From Candidatus Uhrbacteria bacterium GW2011_GWF2_39_13 (lineage in GTDB: Bacteria > Patescibacteriota > Patescibacteriia > UBA9934 > GWF2-40-263), in assembly GCA_000993535.1 (NCBI GenBank), contig LBWG01000017.1, positions 1 to 38,285 of the forward strand: a stretch of 38,285 nt of DNA, written 5' to 3'. The stretch's first letter is position 1. Each line of letters opens with the position of its first letter. Shown piece after piece: positions 7,787 to 15,887 of the stretch. The notes beneath the pieces are model-generated. The model did no database searches, was not told where the DNA came from, and saw only the letters and a program-made list of their open reading frames with translations. The position numbers and the translations under genes are program-made.

Positions 7787-9294
7787 AAAAAATTATGGGC
7801 AGAAGAATACTTTTTTCCGTACCCGAAAGCGGCACAGTTATAAAACAGGCACAGGCTCTGAACGGGCTCGGATGGGAAATAATAATCACTCCCAATCTCG
7901 AAAAAGTTTTCGGAAATTCCAATATTCCGTTCAGGACAGTAAATGAATTTACAGGTTTTGAAAAAGAATTTCCATTCCCTCCGACCCTGCATCCTGAAAT
8001 GGAAGCGGCGTTGACACTTGATACGGCAAACAGAATAGATATCGTATATGATATTACCTACAGTCTGGAAAGAGGCAATGATGTCGGAGGACATACATTA
8101 CTGGCTCTCGCCGTTAAAGGAAACCGTATTCCTGTGGCTTCAGAAGAAGATATGGATACGCTTATCGACCTGCTCAAAAATGGAACTGTTATCGATGAAA
8201 CAAGAAAAACATTTATCAGCAGAACTTTAGATAAAATCATATCACATTACCAGTCTCTGAAGAACGATAGAGGTGATTATGTTTCCGGCAATTTATTCCT
8301 GGAACTGGAAAACGGTGAAAATCCTTATCAGACGCCTGCATATCTTTACAGCGCGTCTGACGATGACGCGCTTGCGATACATAAATTTCAATTGCTCTCT
8401 GCCAATGTTCCGTGCTTTACGAATACCGCGGATATGGACTGTATCCTCCATACGATCTGCCTGGCGGCAGAGGCCTTTAAAAAAGCTTTTGGCAAAGTCC
8501 CTTTCATAGCGATATCAGCTAAACATGGCAATCCATGCGGAATGGCGGTGGATTGGAACAGTCCTGAAAAATGCATTGAAAAATCATTATGGGGAAGTCC
8601 TCTGGCAGTGTGGGGCGGTGAATTTATCGTAAACTTTCCGATAGATGACTTGCTTGCGGAAAAACTTGTTTCGAGTCCTTTGCGCGAAAAGAAATATAAC
8701 AGCCCATATTGGATGCTTCATATAATAGCGGCCCCTGAATATTCAGAAAAAACCCTTGCCGTTCTGTCAAAGGGAAAAAGCAGAAAGATTTTCAGAAATC
8801 CGGCACTTTCCGAGCCCAGCCTTAACCAGAACCCTCTGAAGCGTTTTGTAAGAGGCGGTTTTATGAAACAGCCAGCTTGCAGTTATGTTCCGGCTTTTAA
8901 AGACTTGTCAGGGATTTCTGATATCAACACTCTGACTGACATGATAATTTCATGGTCTGTATCGTTCAGTTCTTTTCACGGCGGGAACGAAGTAGCGCTT
9001 TCATCGGCCAACAGGCTTATTGGTGTTGGCGGAGGACCGTCAACGCTTGACGCGGCGCAGATAGCAGTTTTGCGAGCTCGTGATAATGGACACGATCCGA
9101 AGGGTTCAGTTTTTGCGGCAGACGCCTTTTTCCCGTTCACTGATGCACCTGAAATTTTGTATTCCGGAGGCTGTATTGCGGGTTCCGTTCCGGAAGGCGG
9201 CAAAAATGATAAACTTGTTAAAAATTATTTTGCTGAAAAAAATGTTTCCGTCGCCTATCTCCCCGAACAATATCGCGGTTTCATACGTCATTAA
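7783..9294 (+). CDS. Divergent PurH homologue (AICAR transformylase/IMP cyclohydrolase fold)
   Basis: About 503 aa, the length of bifunctional PurH. The N-terminal MGS-like/IMP-cyclohydrolase half is recognisable (LNGLGWEIIITPNLEKVF, TLHPEME, NDVGGHTLLALAVKGNRIPV) but altered: TLHP lacks the preceding Lys of VKTLHP, and NLYPF is gone. The formyltransferase half keeps the catalytic signature KHGNPCG (247-253), NPYQTPAYLY, a GGEFIVN strand, ADAFFPF (446-452) and a C-terminal YRGFIRH. Loops normally binding the AICAR phosphate are changed (GSPLAVWGG, GVGGGPSTLDAA, VPEGGKND). It lies between two B12-radical SAM genes, not with purine genes, so transfer of formyl to another amine is the inference. 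The track start (7744) is possible, but ATG 7783 overlaps the upstream TGA (ATGA), so I prefer it. Confidence 0.82.
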   Translation: MKKIMGRRILFSVPESGTVIKQAQALNGLGWEIIITPNLEKVFGNSNIPFRTVNEFTGFEKEFPFPPTLHPEMEAALTLDTANRIDIVYDITYSLERGNDVGGHTLLALAVKGNRIPVASEEDMDTLIDLLKNGTVIDETRKTFISRTLDKIISHYQSLKNDRGDYVSGNLFLELENGENPYQTPAYLYSASDDDALAIHKFQLLSANVPCFTNTADMDCILHTICLAAEAFKKAFGKVPFIAISAKHGNPCGMAVDWNSPEKCIEKSLWGSPLAVWGGEFIVNFPIDDLLAEKLVSSPLREKKYNSPYWMLHIIAAPEYSEKTLAVLSKGKSRKIFRNPALSEPSLNQNPLKRFVRGGFMKQPACSYVPAFKDLSGISDINTLTDMIISWSVSFSSFHGGNEVALSSANRLIGVGGGPSTLDAAQIAVLRARDNGHDPKGSVFAADAFFPFTDAPEILYSGGCIAGSVPEGGKNDKLVKNYFAEKNVSVAYLPEQYRGFIRH

Positions 9295-9303
9295 GGAAGA
9301 ATT

Positions 9304-10779
9304 ATGAGAGTTGCACTTATACAGGCAAGGATTACTGACGCAAATACATTCCTTACCCCTTTGGGATTATTGTATATTGCCGCATATCTTCGCAGGCAGG
9401 AACATCAGGTAATAGTTCTTGATCAGGACTGTGACGTAAATGACCCTATGCCGCTGCTTTCTAATTTTCAGCCGGAAGTGATAGGTTTTTCCGTAATGAC
9501 CACCTATTACAGAAGAACTGACCGGATGATAAGAAAAATCAGAAAAGAATTGCCGGGCGCCGTAATCTGCGCGGGAGGAATACATCCCAGCGCGCTGCCT
9601 GAAAGGACAGTTCAGGAACTTGGCGGCGGACTTGATTTCATCATAAGAGGCGAAGGAGAGCTGACTCTTACCGAAGTCTTGAGAAGAATGGAAGCGGGAG
9701 AAGATATCCATACCGTCAGGGGAACTTATTTTTATCAGAACGCCAAACTAACCGATAACGGACGGGCAGAGGCATGCCCGAACCTTGATCTGCTGCCGTT
9801 TCCAGCAAGAGATTTGCTGGATATGTCCAAATACATGACCTACCCCGGTTTCATAAAAGGCATACCTCTGGAAAAAACAACAAATCTAATATCAAGCAGA
9901 GGCTGTCCCGCCCAGTGTATCTATTGCGGCAATCAGGTATTGTTTGACAGAAACATCAGAAAGCGTTCCGCCGATAATGTCATCGGTGAAATCGAAAGTC
10001 TCGTCGAAAATTACAATATCGGCGGTTTTGGTTTTTCGGATGATAATTTTATGGCCGACAGCAAGCGGGTTGTTGAATTCTGTGAAAAACTTATAGACAA
10101 AAAATGGAACTTGAAATGGGTATGCAGCACAAGGGCTCTGAATATAAAGGAAGATCTTACGAGATTGATGTACAGGGCCGGATGCCGTCAATATGAGATA
10201 GGCGTTGAATCCGGTAGCGATAAGATACTTAAATATATGAAAAAAGGTCTCACAACAGAACAGATTGCCGAAGGATATGACATAGCAAAGAAAAACGGCA
10301 TGAGGCGCATGGCGTCTTTTATCATAGGCTTCCCTACTGAAACGGAAGAGGACATAAAACTCACTGAGAAGTTCGCAAAAAAAATAAAACCTGATTTCGC
10401 CTCCTTCTTTTTCCTTACCCCCTACCCGGGAACAGAACTTTACTCAATGGCACTGAAAAACGGCTGGATACCGGAGAAACACGAATTCGGAGAAGACTGG
10501 ACAATCCGCCAGGCGGAAGAGCCGCTGATGGCAATTGAATTCACGCCGAAGCAGCTGAAGTTTTTCAGGGCGCACCTTCAGAACGCTTTCTTCTGGAAAA
10601 ACTTCTTTTCAGGTATCAACATACCGTTTTATTCCCTTATGGCGTGGTCACTGCTTGTGAATCCCAAAATACTTTTTAAGTCAGTCTTCCAGGTCATAAA
10701 GACCCGCAGATTCGACTACCTTGCAGAAAGCGCATTAGCCGCATACAGATATAAAATCGAGAAATGCGGGCGCAAATAG
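9304..10779 (+). CDS. B12-binding-domain radical SAM protein, rSAM 3
   Basis: The 491-aa protein has an N-terminal B12-binding-type domain (1-150: TPLGLLYIAAYLRR, CAGGIHPSALPE, IIRGEGE), then a radical SAM core with C201-PAQ-C205-IY-C208. Typical downstream strands follow: GFSDDNFMAD, YEIGVESGSDKIL and SFIIGFPTETEED. The architecture is that of BchE/HpnJ-like Fe-S oxidoreductases. The C-terminus is hydrophobic and basic, suggesting a membrane-proximal or lipid substrate. ATG with a GGAAG ribosome site, nine bases after the PurH-like stop. The reaction is unknown; a radical methylation or rearrangement of the cluster's product is inferred. Confidence 0.85.
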   Translation: MRVALIQARITDANTFLTPLGLLYIAAYLRRQEHQVIVLDQDCDVNDPMPLLSNFQPEVIGFSVMTTYYRRTDRMIRKIRKELPGAVICAGGIHPSALPERTVQELGGGLDFIIRGEGELTLTEVLRRMEAGEDIHTVRGTYFYQNAKLTDNGRAEACPNLDLLPFPARDLLDMSKYMTYPGFIKGIPLEKTTNLISSRGCPAQCIYCGNQVLFDRNIRKRSADNVIGEIESLVENYNIGGFGFSDDNFMADSKRVVEFCEKLIDKKWNLKWVCSTRALNIKEDLTRLMYRAGCRQYEIGVESGSDKILKYMKKGLTTEQIAEGYDIAKKNGMRRMASFIIGFPTETEEDIKLTEKFAKKIKPDFASFFFLTPYPGTELYSMALKNGWIPEKHEFGEDWTIRQAEEPLMAIEFTPKQLKFFRAHLQNAFFWKNFFSGINIPFYSLMAWSLLVNPKILFKSVFQVIKTRRFDYLAESALAAYRYKIEKCGRK

Positions 10780-10786
10780 AAATCAA

Positions 10787-11838
10787 ATGAAAATAATAGC
10801 CGCGAATAAAAAAATACGGGAAAGCTGAACAATGAAAGCATATTCTGCCGCATAAAACTTGGAAGGCGTATTCCCCTTTATTGCGAGTGGGAAATAACTT
10901 CTACGTGTAACATGAAATGCCCTTTCTGCAGCACCTCCAGAAGTCCCGGTTCTCATGAAAAGGATCTGGACACGGAGGACGCTTTAAATACAGTAAGACA
11001 ACTCGCTGAGATGGGAACACGCATAATACATTTTTCAGGAGGAGAACCGACTCTGCGTAAAGACCTCCAAGAAATCGCGGCTCACGCGACTGAATGCGGC
11101 ATGATTGTCTCAATGACGACAAACGGCTCAGCATCGGAAGCGCAAATGTCCAGATTACTTGATATTGATCTGATACGGGTAAGCATTGACGGTACTGAGA
11201 TCTTTCATGATGAACACAGACAGACGCCAGGGGCTTATGCAAAAGCAATAAACATTTTGAAATACTTGAAATCCAAAGGAAAGCATCCACAGATAACAAC
11301 CGTTTATACGGAAGATTCAAGATATGAAACACTGGCAGAGCTGGCAGAAACGGCACGTGATATCGGGGTAAACATTACTCTCAATGTGCAGGGTAGAAAT
11401 GTTAATATGGGGAAATCCGATGAGGATGGAGAACAAATAAATAAACTTCATTCGGAGTTTTTCCGCAAATATCTTGATGTCCTCACTACTCTCAAAAAAA
11501 AGTTTGGCAAGGTTATAACAGATTCCGAACCCATCCCGACTATAATAAAATATGGCGGACTGAATATTTTCGGATGCAGGGCCATGGATATTGCTGTCAC
11601 AATAAAGTCTGACGGAGCCGTATCTCTCCCATGCAATGGCCTTGGAATAATAAGCGAAAAAGGCGTATTGAAGGATATCTATTACAGCGACAAAGCATAT
11701 GAAATCAGAAAAATGCAGGGTAAATACCCAATCTGCAAAGGATGTTATATCAAATGCATGTGCTCGGCAAGCGCCATGTTGAAATTTTCCGGGCTCTATG
11801 GAATTATAAATTCATACATAAAAAATATATTAAAGTGA
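10787..11838 (+). CDS. Radical SAM protein (SPASM-like), rSAM 4; start requires a frameshift at an A7 tract or a non-canonical start
   Basis: The track starts this ORF at 10912, but that Met lies inside the Fe-S motif. Upstream in frame the sequence reads KLGRRIPLYCEWEITSTCNM, giving C-NMK-C-PF-C. The frame is open back to TAA 10807-10809 with no ATG/GTG/TTG. Another frame has ATG at 10787 (MKIIAANKKIRES, then TGA). A -1 slip on AAAAAAA at 10808-10814 joins it to the open frame and gives a normal ~30-residue leader. Further features are SGGEPTLRKD, SIDGTEIFHD and C-terminal Cys (GCRAM, LPCNG, CKGCYIKCMC) of SPASM type. A CTG start at 10825 is the alternative. Enzyme class is confident; the 5' end is not. 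Confidence 0.75.
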
Positions 11839-11846
11839 GATGCTTC

Positions 11847-12899
11847 ATGAAAGGCAGAATCAAAACAATAATCAACGCCAGAAAAGCAGCATTAAAACTG
11901 CTGGAATGTAAATTGACCGGGCGCCGCATACCGGTAAGAGTCAGTCTGCTTATAACCAAATACTGCAATCTCAGATGTTTTTACTGTTACGCTAAAGACA
12001 CACTGGATAATAAAGACATTAAAGAACCATCTCTTGATGATCTTAAAAACATAGTTGATCAGATATATGATTGCGGGTGTCGCTGGATCAATATACTCGG
12101 CGGCGAACCCCTGATAAGAAACGATGCCGGGGAATTCATTGACTATGCTCACAATAAAGGCATGCTTCTGGAAATCACAACCAATGGTTTCTTCATACGG
12201 CAGAAAATAGAAGCACTGAAGAAGGTCGATCATCTCTGTGTAAGTCTTGACGGCGACAAGGAAGCCAATGACAAAAGCAGAGGCAAGGATTCCTTTGAAA
12301 AAATCATTGATGGAATAAAATTTGCCGTCGAAAACGGTCTGCGCGTCAGAGTACATGCCACATTATGTAAGCGGACAATGGCAGAAAAATCACTGAGTTT
12401 TCTTTCGGACTTCTGTAAAAGCTACAATATAAAATTCAATTATTCCGAAAACGGTTTGCCGGGAATTGAAGAACTTGACCCCGATTTTCTGCTGACTGAA
12501 GAAGAAACCCTTAATTTTTACAAACAATACAGGAAACTTAAAAAACAGGGGTATCCTATTGTGAGTTCAGATGTCGCCGTCGATTATGTTGCCCAATGGC
12601 CCCTGAAAAATATTACCACGATTTACCGCAAGGATCTTCCGGAAATAAAATCCGACACTTACTACCCCTGTATGCTGGGACGAAACCAGTGCTTCATAAG
12701 CAGTAACGGAGATGTTTATCCCTGCACAAAAAAATGGGGTTATGGGAAAAATATTTATGAAGTCGGCTTCAAGGAAGCATGGGAATATCTTGCAGGCCTC
12801 GACTGTGTCGCCTGTAAAGAACTCGGAACTATAGAACAGAGCGTAATCCTCGGCCTGAATCCTAAAGCTATTTTGAATGCAATACTGAACTTCAGCTGA
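11847..12899 (+). CDS. Radical SAM/SPASM-like protein, rSAM 5
   Basis: With ATG 11847 the protein is 350 aa: C40-NLR-C44-FY-C47, GGEPLI (85-90), CVSLDGDKEANDKSRG, and a C-terminal auxiliary region with PCMLGRNQC, YPCTKK and CVACKE. The track start (11742) lies deep inside the previous gene, whereas 11847 is 8 bp past its stop and gives the usual ~35-residue leader, so I use it. The GRRIPVR leader resembles the GRRIPLY leader of the upstream rSAM 4, suggesting related paralogues. It should form an auxiliary Fe-S cluster; the substrate is unknown. The next gene starts 10 bp after its stop. Confidence 0.85.
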   Translation: MKGRIKTIINARKAALKLLECKLTGRRIPVRVSLLITKYCNLRCFYCYAKDTLDNKDIKEPSLDDLKNIVDQIYDCGCRWINILGGEPLIRNDAGEFIDYAHNKGMLLEITTNGFFIRQKIEALKKVDHLCVSLDGDKEANDKSRGKDSFEKIIDGIKFAVENGLRVRVHATLCKRTMAEKSLSFLSDFCKSYNIKFNYSENGLPGIEELDPDFLLTEEETLNFYKQYRKLKKQGYPIVSSDVAVDYVAQWPLKNITTIYRKDLPEIKSDTYYPCMLGRNQCFISSNGDVYPCTKKWGYGKNIYEVGFKEAWEYLAGLDCVACKELGTIEQSVILGLNPKAILNAILNFS

Positions 12900-12909
12900 A
12901 AGAAAACTT

Positions 12910-13521
12910 ATGGTCTGCAAATACTGTATAGATGAAAAGGCGGCCTGTAAAATAAAGGTCGCCCGCATAGAAACAAAATGCAAGTATCATTGTTGCCCCG
13001 GACTGGTCTATTCCTACGACAAAATTGCGCCTGCGGGAATATGCAGAGAGCTTTTTTATTCCGTATATCCGGAATGTCTCTCCCTTCTTTACAGTGGAAA
13101 ACCACGCAAACTTCTGCCCAGAAAAAAAGGTATGACAAAAATAATGGCATCATGCCCGGCACCGGATGGCGTAAAAGTGGAAATATCTGTAAAAGATATC
13201 TTTCCCCCTCCCGTGAGAATTATCAAGGAAATCACAGAGGAAATATGTAAGTTTATTTACCGTCCTTTAGATGGACACTTCAGGAGAGTATTCATAAGAA
13301 TTATTGACAAAGGCAATGCCTGCCCTAAAAACTTTCTTCCCGGAAGCATTTTCGAATTTAATACTATTAAAAAAGATGAATTATGTCCTGCCGGTTTTGC
13401 CGCGATTTATCCATATATCAAAACATTCTACAGCACTCATAAGGATGGCGAAATGCCGGAAATAAAAATACACTGTCCAGATTATGTCGGCGTTACTTAC
13501 GAAATAAAGGATATTAACTAA
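12910..13521 (+). CDS. Cys-rich protein with two TIGR04076-like repeats
   Basis: The 203-aa soluble protein has two copies of a ~85-residue module resembling the uncharacterised TIGR04076 family. Copy 1 reads CCPGLVYSYDK, APAGICRELFYSVYPECLSLL, MASCPAPDGVKVEI (about 29-93). Copy 2 reads IIDKGNACPKNFLPGSIFEF, ELCPAGFAAIYPYIKTFY, IKIHCPDYVGVTYEI (about 125-200). Each has three spaced cysteines, so metal or cluster binding is possible but unproven. An extra N-terminal CKYC precedes copy 1. Its stop overlaps the next gene's ATG (TAATG), implying coupled translation with the paralogue. Function unknown; it may be a partner of the flanking radical SAM enzymes. Confidence 0.7.
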   Translation: MVCKYCIDEKAACKIKVARIETKCKYHCCPGLVYSYDKIAPAGICRELFYSVYPECLSLLYSGKPRKLLPRKKGMTKIMASCPAPDGVKVEISVKDIFPPPVRIIKEITEEICKFIYRPLDGHFRRVFIRIIDKGNACPKNFLPGSIFEFNTIKKDELCPAGFAAIYPYIKTFYSTHKDGEMPEIKIHCPDYVGVTYEIKDIN

Positions 13522-14009
13522 TGGGAGCTACCGATTTTTTTTGTCATTCATGCACGTGCGGTAGTTTCAAATTAAATGGAAACGGCACAGTCCGCGAAAT
13601 GAAGGATATTCTGCCGGAAAATATCTGCCCTCTGCTTTTTCACAGCGTCTATGCTTACATACTCACTCTTGTAAACGGAGGCTGGATGAACTGGGTCGGA
13701 CACGAAACTCATGTTATCGTGAATTGCCCTTACACAAACGGTGTAGCTGTATATGTCAAAGGAAATAATGTACCGCATACTATTGAAATAGAATTGATTA
13801 AGACTGGAGTCTGTCCCAAGGCATATAAACTCGGACAAGCTTTTATTTTCAGCACAAGACCTGAAAATATGCTTTTAATGAGCATGATTGAAAAAGCATT
13901 TCCCGATATCCTGATTTTTTCCGAGGAAAACAAATGCCAATCCAAAACTTATCTTCATAATTTTGATAACCGTGAGATATCTTTTGAAATAGAATATACA
14001 GGCAGGTAA
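13521..14009 (+). CDS. Second Cys-rich TIGR04076-like protein
   Basis: The 162-aa protein is paralogous to the gene before it. It opens with CHSCTCG, then a TIGR04076-like module (LPENICPLLFHSVYAYILTLVNGG, VIVNCPYTNGVAVYV, about 31-90). A second, weaker module follows (IEIELIKTGVCPKAYKLGQAFIF, then NREISFEIEY) in which the middle Cys-Pro element is degraded. Its start overlaps the upstream stop by 1 bp. The two proteins plausibly form a heteromeric complex. No known function; the family name is the only annotation I can support. Confidence 0.65.
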   Translation: MGATDFFCHSCTCGSFKLNGNGTVREMKDILPENICPLLFHSVYAYILTLVNGGWMNWVGHETHVIVNCPYTNGVAVYVKGNNVPHTIEIELIKTGVCPKAYKLGQAFIFSTRPENMLLMSMIEKAFPDILIFSEENKCQSKTYLHNFDNREISFEIEYTGR

Positions 14010-14013
14010 AATC

Positions 14014-14811
14014 ATGAACTACCACAATTTGCTGAATGCTAAAAGAGCGCTCATAACAGGTGCGTCACGGGGTGTGGGCAGAGCAACAGCACTGCTCTTC
14101 GGAAAGTACAAAATGAGACTGGGACTCATCGCACGCGATATTGAAAAGTTGAACGCCCTCGCTTCCGAAATCAATAGTACGGGCGGGGAAGCGTTTGCCA
14201 TCCAATGCGATCTATCTGAAACTGAATCCGTCAATCATGCGGCTTCATGTTTTCTGAAGCGCTTCGGAACTCCCGATTTTCTGATCAATAATGCGGGAAT
14301 CGCGGTAAGAGATTACTGGCGGAATATAGATATTTCGACAGAACTGAAAATTACGTCCGTAAACTATATAGCCCCTTTGCTTCTTATAAGATTTTTTCTT
14401 CCAGATATGCTTAAACAAAACAAAGGTCATATAATAAATATCAATTCGATTGCCAGTTATTATGCCGCTCCCTATCAGGGTGCTTACTGTGCGAGCAAAA
14501 GCGCACTTCTGGCATACAGCGAAAGCCTTGCTTATGAACTTGAAAAAACAAAAGTCAATATCAGTAATATATGTCCAGGCCCGATTGACACAGATTTTCT
14601 GAATGGTAAAAATTACGAGAAGTTCAGGAAAGATGCAGGAATAGTCAAAGCGGAACAGATAGCTGAAGCAATATTGAAAGTAATCGCTACTCCAGAAGAA
14701 ATGATTTTTATTTCTCCCGCATGGAAAGTGCTTGCTTTAAAAATTGCGAAGTTCAAGCCTTCTTTTTTTAGACGGATATTTGAGTTGAAAAACCTTTCTC
14801 CCGGGAAATGA
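14014..14811 (+). CDS. Short-chain dehydrogenase/reductase (classical SDR)
   Basis: The 265-aa protein shows the full classical SDR set: TGASRGVG cofactor loop (15-22), NNAG (92-95), catalytic Ser in INSIAS (S145), Y158-CAS-K162, and the PGPIDT turn after it. ARD at the end of beta-2 (LIARDIEKL) favours NADP(H). It should reduce a ketone or oxidise an alcohol on an unknown substrate; similar SDRs act on acyl chains, polyketides and sugars. The hydrophobic, basic C-terminus resembles membrane-linked DltE-like SDRs. It starts 4 bp after the Cys-rich protein and overlaps the next radical SAM gene in an ATGA. Confidence 0.88.
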   Translation: MNYHNLLNAKRALITGASRGVGRATALLFGKYKMRLGLIARDIEKLNALASEINSTGGEAFAIQCDLSETESVNHAASCFLKRFGTPDFLINNAGIAVRDYWRNIDISTELKITSVNYIAPLLLIRFFLPDMLKQNKGHIININSIASYYAAPYQGAYCASKSALLAYSESLAYELEKTKVNISNICPGPIDTDFLNGKNYEKFRKDAGIVKAEQIAEAILKVIATPEEMIFISPAWKVLALKIAKFKPSFFRRIFELKNLSPGK

Positions 14812-15887
14812 AATACATGATTGAGATGATACAAGGTTATATAAATTATTTCATCAGGAAGCCAACGGCCCTCCCTAGAGCCATCTCTGGAATATTTGAT
14901 AGAGTAATTCTGAAAAAGCCGCACCTCAGAGTGGCGGAAGTCGCTACTACCTTTCTCTGCAACTCTAAGTGTGTCATGTGTTCATGTTCGGAATATTGCA
15001 ACACCGAGAAAGAAAAACAGAGAATGTCTCCTGAAGAATATAAGAAGCTGGCGGCGGAACTTGATGAAATTGGTTGTGTTTCAGTAAATATTACGGGTGG
15101 GGAAGCCCTTGTCAGAAAAGATATAGACGCGGTTATAAAGGCTTTCAATCCGTCAAACAAAATAGTCAATCTCATAACAAACGGGATACTTCTGGACAAA
15201 GAAAAAATCAAATACTATGCGTCTATCGGCATTGACAGTATCGTAGTCAGCCTTGAAAGCACAAACGCCGAAGAAAATGACCACATAAGAGGGCATGAAG
15301 GACACTTTGCAAAAGTAATGGACATCATAAATTGGACTGCTGAATTCAAGGTGAAATTAGGTCTGAGCCTTACAATCGGCGATTTCAATTTTGACAAAGT
15401 ATATGAAATGCTCGATTTCTGTAAAAAGCGGAAAGTTTTCCTCTGCCTTGCGCATGGCGGAAGCATTGGCAAATGGTCGGAAAACAAGTCGATATTTCTT
15501 GCGGAGAAAAATGCGGAAAAACTCCTGAAACTTATAAAACAGCACAAGGAAATGAAAATTGATTTCAGCGCCAATCTGGGACTGAAGCCCGGCTGTCCGG
15601 CAATTCTCGAGAAAATATATGTCACGCCCTATGGTGATATACTTCCATGTACTTTCATCCCTCTTTCATTCGGAAATCTCAGAAAAGAGCCTTTTAAAGT
15701 CATATGGGACAGAATGATAAAATTCCATAAGGAAAACGTTACATGCAGGACTTACTGTCTGAGGTCTTATAATAAAGATTTCATCACAAAGTTCCTCGAA
15801 CCTGTAAAATCTCTGCCACAGCCGGTTTGCATAAAAGACCATCCATATTTTAAGGAAACAGGAAAGAAAAATGTCAAATCTGAGTAA
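14808..15887 (+). CDS. Radical SAM protein (SPASM-like), rSAM 6
   Basis: The 359-aa protein has C51-NSK-C55-VM-C58 followed by more cysteines (SCSEYC), a TGGEALVRKD loop (the usual GGEP is GGEA here), and SLESTNAEENDHIRG. The C-terminal part has GCPAIL, YGDILPCTFI and CRTYC, typical of a Twitch/SPASM auxiliary cluster. A shorter start at ATG 14817 is possible. It overlaps the SDR by 4 bp and rSAM 7 by 17 bp, so it is part of the same transcript. The substrate is unknown. Confidence 0.85.
   Translation: MKYMIEMIQGYINYFIRKPTALPRAISGIFDRVILKKPHLRVAEVATTFLCNSKCVMCSCSEYCNTEKEKQRMSPEEYKKLAAELDEIGCVSVNITGGEALVRKDIDAVIKAFNPSNKIVNLITNGILLDKEKIKYYASIGIDSIVVSLESTNAEENDHIRGHEGHFAKVMDIINWTAEFKVKLGLSLTIGDFNFDKVYEMLDFCKKRKVFLCLAHGGSIGKWSENKSIFLAEKNAEKLLKLIKQHKEMKIDFSANLGLKPGCPAILEKIYVTPYGDILPCTFIPLSFGNLRKEPFKVIWDRMIKFHKENVTCRTYCLRSYNKDFITKFLEPVKSLPQPVCIKDHPYFKETGKKNVKSE

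Noticed and set aside
7705-8094. 129-aa minus-strand ORF and many similar long antisense ORFs (e.g. 22018-22662, 27291-27782, 33199-33699)
   Set aside because: All lie opposite strongly supported coding genes and have low-complexity or frame-shadow composition with no domain.
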